9,905 nt of DNA from CAZVWV01 sp964631745 (lineage in GTDB: Bacteria; Bdellovibrionota_C; UBA2361; JBGSMV01): assembly GCA_964631745.1 (NCBI GenBank), contig CAZVWV010000134.1, forward strand, positions 1-9,905, written 5' to 3'. This document shows, one piece after another, positions 6,393 to 9,905 of this stretch (position 1 is the first letter of the stretch; each line of letters opens with the position of its first letter). The notes under the pieces are model-generated. The model saw only the letters and a program-made list of their open reading frames with translations. It searched no databases and was not told the origin of the DNA. A program made the translations under genes and the position numbers.

Positions 6393-7336
6393 GATATCTA
6401 ATATTTTTATGTCTCCTATGCGCAGGCTGCTCAAGCCAGAGTAATTTCTCAACTACAAAACTTGGCAATAAAGTTTTGGAACTTACCGGCATCTTGCCCG
6501 CCACACGCACCTTCGAAGCCGCGCGAGGGCTCGGTGACAGCACGGTTAGCCTAACTTCCGAGCAGGAATATTATCTTGGTCGCGCCGTTGCCGCCCGAAT
6601 AATTTCCATATACCCCGTGAGTGACGATAAGAAACTAACCTCCTATTTAAACTTAGTGGGCCAAGCGGTTTTGGCCTCGACCGATGCACCGGAGAGTTTT
6701 AGCGGATATCACTTTGCAGTGCTAGATAGTCAGGAGTTTAATGCGATTTCAGCGCCCTCAGGTTTTATCTTCGTTTCCAAAACCATGATCGAAAAAATGC
6801 CAGATGAAGATGCCTTGGCATCGGTGTTGGCTCACGAAATTGCGCATGTGCAGCTGCGGCATGGCTTAAGATCAATCTCGAAAAAACGCATGGACTCAAT
6901 CGTAAAGGATTTAGGCCGCCTGGCGGGCAGTTTGCAATGTAATGAACTCTTGCAGGGCACAGCCGGCGTGTTTTCCGGAGTGGTCGGGGACTTAGTAGAA
7001 AACTTAGTCCAAAAAGGGTACAGCCGCGAACAAGAACTAGAAGCCGACGGAGTGGCCGTGCGCTTTTTGGGAACCTCAGGGTACAGCCCCTTCTCGATCA
7101 AAGAAATGCTAGCAATCTTAGAACACCAAACAAAGCTTGCGCCACAAGGCGGTTGGTTTAGCACCCATCCCGCTGCCGCAGATAGAAGCCTAGCAGTCGA
7201 CACGACACTAGCCAGCTACGACAAGACTCTAGGTAAGCGAGGCAAGACATCAAGACAACAAAGATTCGATGCGGTGGTGAGAAATAACGATGAAGCGCAG
7301 GCGTCCTCGCCTGCCGATGCCGAGAAGTGGCACTAA
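6389..7336 (+). CDS. M48 family metalloprotease, probable lipoprotein (BepA/LoiP-like)
   Basis: A 315-residue zinc peptidase. The N-terminus MRYLIFLCLLCAGC carries a lipobox-like end with Cys14 as the probable lipidated residue; Cys at -3 is atypical. The zinc motif HEIAH is at 149-153, the third ligand Glu216 lies in SREQELEAD (212-220), and the family's STHP motif is at 258-261. Relatives degrade or help fold outer-membrane proteins in the periplasm. Unlike BepA there is no TPR tail. The last 14 residues (EAQASSPADAEKWH) and the stop codon are encoded inside the dispersed repeat R2, so the native C-terminus was probably replaced or extended by repeat insertion. Translation is coupled to the SH3 gene by a 4-base overlap. 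Confidence 0.93.
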   Translation: MRYLIFLCLLCAGCSSQSNFSTTKLGNKVLELTGILPATRTFEAARGLGDSTVSLTSEQEYYLGRAVAARIISIYPVSDDKKLTSYLNLVGQAVLASTDAPESFSGYHFAVLDSQEFNAISAPSGFIFVSKTMIEKMPDEDALASVLAHEIAHVQLRHGLRSISKKRMDSIVKDLGRLAGSLQCNELLQGTAGVFSGVVGDLVENLVQKGYSREQELEADGVAVRFLGTSGYSPFSIKEMLAILEHQTKLAPQGGWFSTHPAAADRSLAVDTTLASYDKTLGKRGKTSRQQRFDAVVRNNDEAQASSPADAEKWH

Positions 7337-7388
7337 ATTTTTAGGCCGATAGCCGGCAATAAGTACGAGCGGGAGGTGGCTACGCCCT
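7295..7388 (-). repeat. Dispersed hairpin repeat, copy R2 (inverted relative to R1)
   Basis: The reverse complement aligns end to end with 1-92. The 21-base identical block lies at 7318-7338. The GC-rich stem GCAGGCG (7297-7303) with CGCCTGC (7308-7314) is preserved, while the loop differs in sequence and length from R1. Positions 7295-7336 are coding: they form the end of the M48 gene, including its TAA. The remainder is intergenic. Confidence 0.82.
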
Positions 7389-7395
7389 AAGAAGC

Positions 7396-7440
7396 AGTGC
7401 CCATATGCCCACCGGCCGACGAATCGTCCGTCGGCGCTCC
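7396..7440 (+). repeat. Partial hairpin repeat, copy R5, back to back with R2
   Basis: AGTGCC, CACCGGC, GAATCG and GCGCTCC occur in the same order as in R1 (55-95), with small insertions. Here the stem is GCCGACG (7415-7421) with CGTCGGC (7429-7435): both arms differ from R1's, yet still pair. An alternative inner palindrome, GACGAATCGTC, lies at 7418-7428. It is oriented opposite to R2, so the pair forms a larger inverted arrangement. The rest of 7441-7638 holds no gene I can support, only a GCCCC/GGGGC hairpin at 7515-7529 and a weak CTCCC/GGGAG stem at 7468-7486. Confidence 0.6.
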
Positions 7441-7638
7441 AGGCCTCGACGCAAAAATTACCAAATTCTCCCAAATTTTTAGGGAGTTACGTTAATAACA
7501 TGGTCTCTTGCCTCGCCCCTCCCCGGGGCCACACTCTTGTATTCCGCAACAGGGTGATTCCAATTAATCTTTTTAGCGCCAAATCAGAAAGCTCCAGCCT
7601 ATTTCGCCCGACCTTATCCCTTGCTCGTAAAAATACGG

Positions 7639-7677
7639 GTTTCAAAAAGGACTTTGAAACATTTAGTGATAAGGAGG
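7639..7677 (+). promoter_or_regulatory. Leader hairpin and perfect Shine-Dalgarno of the 62-residue gene
   Basis: GTTTCAAA (7639-7646) pairs perfectly with TTTGAAAC (7653-7660) around a six-base loop. Ten bases later comes AAGGAGG (7671-7677), fully complementary to the 16S tail and 5 bases before the ATG at 7683. This ribosome site decides the start: the same frame is open upstream to 7500 but has no such signal there. I could not place a promoter with confidence. Confidence 0.6.
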
Positions 7678-7682
7678 TTATT

Positions 7683-7871
7683 ATGACATGCATATCCGTT
7701 GACCAGACACTGGTCCCAAATACCATCAAATCAGATTTACGTTTGGCAGAGATTGCCGCTAAAAGCCGTTCAGATAACAGGCTTAATCTTGAAATCAAGC
7801 TATGGCTTGAGACACTCGTGCGCCACCTTGAAATGTGCGAGCAAAACCAGGCCATCAGCCTGCTTCAATAA
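7683..7871 (+). CDS. Small hypothetical protein (62 residues)
   Basis: Not recognised. The protein begins MTCISVDQTLVPNTIKSDLR and appears largely alpha-helical after residue 17, with an amphipathic stretch (LNLEIKLWLETLVRHLEMC). No signal peptide or membrane segment is visible, so it is probably cytoplasmic. Two cysteines are present. The strongest evidence that it is real is the perfect AAGGAGG with 5-base spacing. It lies 67 bases upstream of the RidA-like gene on the same strand, with two dyads between them. A longer version beginning at 7500 would add 61 residues without a ribosome site and with low-complexity character; I prefer the short form. Confidence 0.55.
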   Translation: MTCISVDQTLVPNTIKSDLRLAEIAAKSRSDNRLNLEIKLWLETLVRHLEMCEQNQAISLLQ

Positions 7872-7906
7872 ACGCAACAAGCACCACTTTAATTTCGGTG
7901 CGCGCT

Positions 7907-7938
7907 GTAATACACTCACCGTGGAGTGAGTGTATTAC
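7907..7938 (+). promoter_or_regulatory. 13-bp perfect hairpin or operator abutting the RidA-like start codon
   Basis: GTAATACACTCAC (7907-7919) and GTGAGTGTATTAC (7926-7938) are perfect inverted repeats around a six-base loop, CGTGGA. The ATG at 7939 follows immediately. The GGAG that could serve as ribosome site (7923-7926) lies in the loop and first stem base. In RNA this would hide or present the ribosome site; in DNA it could be an operator. TGTAAT at 7906-7911 is one base off a -10, but no -35 is visible. No T-run follows, so a terminator is unlikely. Confidence 0.65.
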
Positions 7939-8379
7939 ATGACGCAAGATAAAGAACGGCTCAACATTGCATCGGGTTCCTTATGGGAGCCTCTTCGGGG
8001 TTATTCAAGAGCGGTGAAAGTCGGTGATAGACTTTTCATCTCCGGTACCACCGCTAAAGATCCAGTTGGAGAGGTCGTGGGAGTTGGCGACGCCTATGAG
8101 CAGACCCGCTACATTATTAAGATCATCACCAACGTGCTGCGCACCGCTGGTTTCAAACTTACCGACGTGGTTCTGACCCGACTCTTCGTGACCGACATGA
8201 GCAAATGGAAGGAATACGCGCGCGCGCATCGCGAAGTGTTCGAAGCCGTGCGGCCCGCCAGTTCGATTGTGCAAGTTTCGAAACTTGTTGATCCGCGACT
8301 TATGATCGAGATGGAAGCCGAAGCCATCTTAGGGTGCTCCGTGCCCGAGAGTATCAAAGTCAATTACCCAGAAGATTAA
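7939..8379 (+). CDS. RidA (YjgF/YER057c/UK114) family protein lacking the catalytic arginine
   Basis: A 146-residue protein of the RidA fold, which assembles as a trimer. Family blocks are clear: YSRAVKVGDRLFISGTT (22-38), GDAYEQTRYIIKII (50-63), DVVLTRLFVTDMSKW (76-90), and the terminal VSKLVDPRLMIEMEAEA. True RidA deaminates 2-aminoacrylate and related imines using Arg of a PARS motif. Here the motif reads PASS (106-109), with Ser108 in place of that Arg, so classic imine deaminase activity is doubtful. It resembles the subgroup with 'RPAxxxVEVxxL'. A C-terminal extension of about 16 residues is present. The ATG at 7939 is preferred; a GTG at 7930 would begin inside the hairpin stem. Only 7 bases separate it from kdsB. 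Confidence 0.88.
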   Translation: MTQDKERLNIASGSLWEPLRGYSRAVKVGDRLFISGTTAKDPVGEVVGVGDAYEQTRYIIKIITNVLRTAGFKLTDVVLTRLFVTDMSKWKEYARAHREVFEAVRPASSIVQVSKLVDPRLMIEMEAEAILGCSVPESIKVNYPED

Positions 8380-8386
8380 CAAGTAG

Positions 8387-9178
8387 ATGAAGATGGGCGA
8401 TTCGCCGCGAAGCTTGATTATCATCCCTGCCCGTTACGGTTCATCGCGCCTACCTGGTAAACCGCTAGTCAAAATCGCTGGCAAAAGTATGATTCAGCGC
8501 GTGTGGGAGATCGCCAAAGCGGTGACGCTGGCTGAGCGCGTTTTAGTTGCCACCGATGATCAGCGAATTTTTGAGGCCTGCACGCAGTTCTCCGCTGAAG
8601 TAGTAATGACGCCGCCTGCATGTGAAAACGGCACGGAGCGAGCGCTGGCCGCGCTTGAAAAATTAGATTTAGCGCCTGAAATCGTAATTAATTTCCAAGG
8701 CGACGCCGTGACCACTCCCTCTGCCATGGTTTCTGAATTATTAGAATTTATGTTGGCAAACTCTGCGGTCCAGATGGCAACTATCGCAAAACAGTTAGAC
8801 CCCCAAACTGTAGACACCATAGTTAACTCAAAGGAACAGGCCGGCTCCATGACCTTTGTAACGTTTGCCCGTGATGGCAGAGCGCTCTATTTTTCGCGCT
8901 CGCAAATCCCTAATTTCAGAGATAAGAAGAAAATCTCTTCAGCGCTTTATAAACATGTGGGCATCTATGCCTACCGCTTGCCGACATTACGACAATATGT
9001 AGCGCTTCCACCCTCGGCGCTTGAGCAGGCCGAAAAATTAGAGCAGCTACGAGCATTAGAGAACGGTATCCCCATACATGTGGTAGTCACCCAACAACAA
9101 TGCACACTTGTCTCGGTGGATAATCCCGAAGATGTAGCCCGCGCCGAAGCAGTAATTTTAGCCCAAGGCTCGCGCTAA
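8387..9178 (+). CDS. kdsB: 3-deoxy-manno-octulosonate cytidylyltransferase (KdsB), divergent
   Basis: This 263-residue nucleotidyltransferase activates KDO as CMP-KDO in the cytoplasm for lipopolysaccharide or capsule. Visible motifs are the nucleotide loop IIIPARYGSSRLPGKPL (11-27), VLVATDD (52-58), NGTER (81-85), QGD (104-106, metal-binding Asp), KHVGIYAYR (189-197), LEQAEKLEQLRALENG (212-227) and VDNPEDV (244-250). Two sites differ from canonical KdsB: QGDEP is QGDAV, and SGTDR is NGTER. This suggests a subfamily with a modified or different ulosonate substrate, or a capsule-type enzyme. Start 8387 is kept; an ATG at 8393 is equally possible. The first codons overlap a GGCGATTCGCC palindrome. 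Length is close to the family norm of about 250. Confidence 0.87.
   Translation: MKMGDSPRSLIIIPARYGSSRLPGKPLVKIAGKSMIQRVWEIAKAVTLAERVLVATDDQRIFEACTQFSAEVVMTPPACENGTERALAALEKLDLAPEIVINFQGDAVTTPSAMVSELLEFMLANSAVQMATIAKQLDPQTVDTIVNSKEQAGSMTFVTFARDGRALYFSRSQIPNFRDKKKISSALYKHVGIYAYRLPTLRQYVALPPSALEQAEKLEQLRALENGIPIHVVVTQQQCTLVSVDNPEDVARAEAVILAQGSR
8396..8406. repeat. GGCGATTCGCC palindrome in the 5' codons of kdsB
   Basis: This 11-base palindrome centred on GATTC matches the stem of R1 (GGCGAATCGCC at 77-87) and of the last repeat (GGCGACTCGCC at 9841-9851), apart from the central base. It encodes the residues GDSP at the start of KdsB, ahead of the conserved domain. It could be a relic of the repeat family or a chance match. 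Confidence 0.35.
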
Positions 9179-9188
9179 AGGAGCTTGC

Positions 9189-9836
9189 ATGAAACTAATC
9201 CTGGCCCGTCATGGAGACACATTCACCAAGGGCGATAAGATCTTTTGGGTAGGAGCTAGGGAAGATCTTCCACTAACGCCAAGCGGAATCGAGCAAGCGC
9301 ACCAGCTAGCAAAGTATCTGAGAGCAGAAGATTTATTGCCCGACGCGATCTATGCAGGCACGCTAAGCCGTACCCAGCAATATGCCGGGATTATAAACGC
9401 AGCGCTTGGCAGAGAGGAGCCGGTGCAAACCGACATTCGCCTAAACGAGATAGATTATGGCCGCTGGAGCGGCCGCACTACGGCCGAAATCACAGCGCAA
9501 TATGGCCAAGACGTAGTAGACGACTGGAACAGTCGCGCAATTTGGCCAAACAACGCCGAATGGCAACCGAGTGAATCTCAGATTGAAGAGAACGCGCGCA
9601 CGTTCGTGAACGACACCTCCGAAAAATTTCCGAACGGAAAAATCCTAGCCATAACCAGCAACGGCATCATGAGATTCTTCCTGCGCTTAGATGAATCAAC
9701 ATACACAGAGCGCCTAAACCAAAAACAGCTAAAAACCGCCACCGGAAATTTCGGGGTCCTAGAAGTAACCGCATCCGAAACAATCGTGAATGCCTGGAAC
9801 GTGAAGCCAGCAGATCAGCGCCGCAATATTTCGTAG
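9189..9836 (+). CDS. Histidine phosphatase (phosphoglycerate mutase-like) family protein
   Basis: A 215-residue cytoplasmic protein. The phosphate pocket motif is LARHGDT (5-11), with His8 the expected phospho-acceptor. SRTQQYA carries Arg61, and the acid Glu87 lies in LNEIDYGRWSG. The second pocket histidine, normally in a 'SHG' motif, is replaced by Asn158 in ITSNGIMRFF. The family dephosphorylates sugar phosphates, nucleotides and similar small molecules; the substrate here is unknown. AAAGGAG overlaps the kdsB stop, 5 bases before this ATG, so the two genes are one transcription unit. That suggests a partner in sugar-phosphate or KDO metabolism, but this is inference. The gene ends within bases of a repeat fragment. 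Confidence 0.88.
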   Translation: MKLILARHGDTFTKGDKIFWVGAREDLPLTPSGIEQAHQLAKYLRAEDLLPDAIYAGTLSRTQQYAGIINAALGREEPVQTDIRLNEIDYGRWSGRTTAEITAQYGQDVVDDWNSRAIWPNNAEWQPSESQIEENARTFVNDTSEKFPNGKILAITSNGIMRFFLRLDESTYTERLNQKQLKTATGNFGVLEVTASETIVNAWNVKPADQRRNIS

Positions 9837-9837
9837 C

Positions 9838-9858
9838 GCGGGCGACTCGCCCAATGCC
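9838..9858 (-). repeat. Partial hairpin repeat, copy R4
   Basis: GGGCGACTCGCCC at 9840-9852 is a 13-base palindrome. It is followed by AATGCCACTTAG, in the position where R2 has TGCC...GTGGCACTAA. The preceding AGCGCG also parallels AGCGCA of R2. It begins at the stop codon of the histidine phosphatase gene. From here to the window end at 9905 I see no further gene or signal. Confidence 0.45.
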
Positions 9859-9905
9859 ACTTAGCTTAATTGCGTAATAAGGCCCTCTCTGCTTGGCGCG
9901 ATAAT

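Noticed and set aside
7468..7486. CTCCC/GGGAG stem with T-rich loop as terminator for the M48 transcript.
   Set aside because: The T-run is in the loop, not after the stem, so it does not fit an intrinsic terminator.
7500..7682. Upstream extension of the 62-residue gene to an ATG at 7500.
   Set aside because: No ribosome site precedes 7500, the added sequence contains GC hairpins and no motif, and AAGGAGG clearly marks the ATG at 7683.
7881..7901. GCACC/GGTGC stem as a terminator after the 62-residue gene.
   Set aside because: Only 5 bp with an 11-base loop and no T-run; too weak to call.
1..9905. CRISPR array, tRNA, rRNA, known riboswitch, transposase or phage genes.
   Set aside because: No regularly spaced direct repeats, no recognisable tRNA fold or conserved RNA core, and no integrase or transposase motif were seen on either strand.

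Overview
The window reads as chromosomal DNA of a Gram-negative bacterium of mid GC content. A CMP-KDO synthetase implies lipopolysaccharide or a KDO-containing capsule. The type IV minor pilins, a lipoprotein M48 peptidase and a sigma-54-like promoter fit Proteobacteria in the broad sense. The very large PilX-type pilin and the SH3/M48 pair resemble arrangements I associate with delta-proteobacterial and related lineages. That placement is inference; no marker gene here fixes the taxon. I see no rRNA, tRNA, transposase, phage gene or CRISPR array.

Layout. (1) 1-243: a hairpin-rich dispersed repeat, then a tandem TATAAT promoter region. (2) 244-1320 (+): a DUF155 (RMD1/YagE)-like protein with a C-terminal membrane anchor. 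(3) 1457-4868 (-): a minor pilin operon read pilV, pilW, pilX, then a 73-residue secreted Cys/Pro-rich protein. A good sigma-54 -24/-12 match lies just upstream of pilV. (4) 5072-5764 (-): a secreted protein with a carboxypeptidase-regulatory-like beta domain, a Gly-rich hydrophobic stretch and a Pro/Thr tail, possibly from a leaderless transcript. (5) 5850-7336 (+): an SH3b protein and an M48 lipoprotein metalloprotease, joined by an ATGA overlap. (6) 7295-7440: two back-to-back copies of the dispersed repeat, one of which supplies the end of the M48 gene. (7) 7683-9836 (+): an unrecognised 62-residue protein with a perfect Shine-Dalgarno, a RidA-family protein whose start codon abuts a 13-bp perfect hairpin, a divergent KdsB, and a histidine phosphatase lacking the usual second catalytic histidine.

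How the parts work together. The pil operon would supply the minor pilins that prime pilus assembly. The SH3/M48 pair is probably an envelope quality-control or maturation unit. The RidA-like, KdsB and phosphatase genes are tightly spaced and probably co-transcribed, the last two suggesting sugar-nucleotide work. Gene-group boundaries are marked by copies or fragments of one hairpin repeat family (near 1-92, 1362-1420, 7295-7388, 7396-7440, 9838-9858, with a short relative at 8396-8406). The stems persist while loops, and in one copy both stem arms, change. This repeat family is the most unusual feature of the window. I did not find a clear new defence or mobile system.
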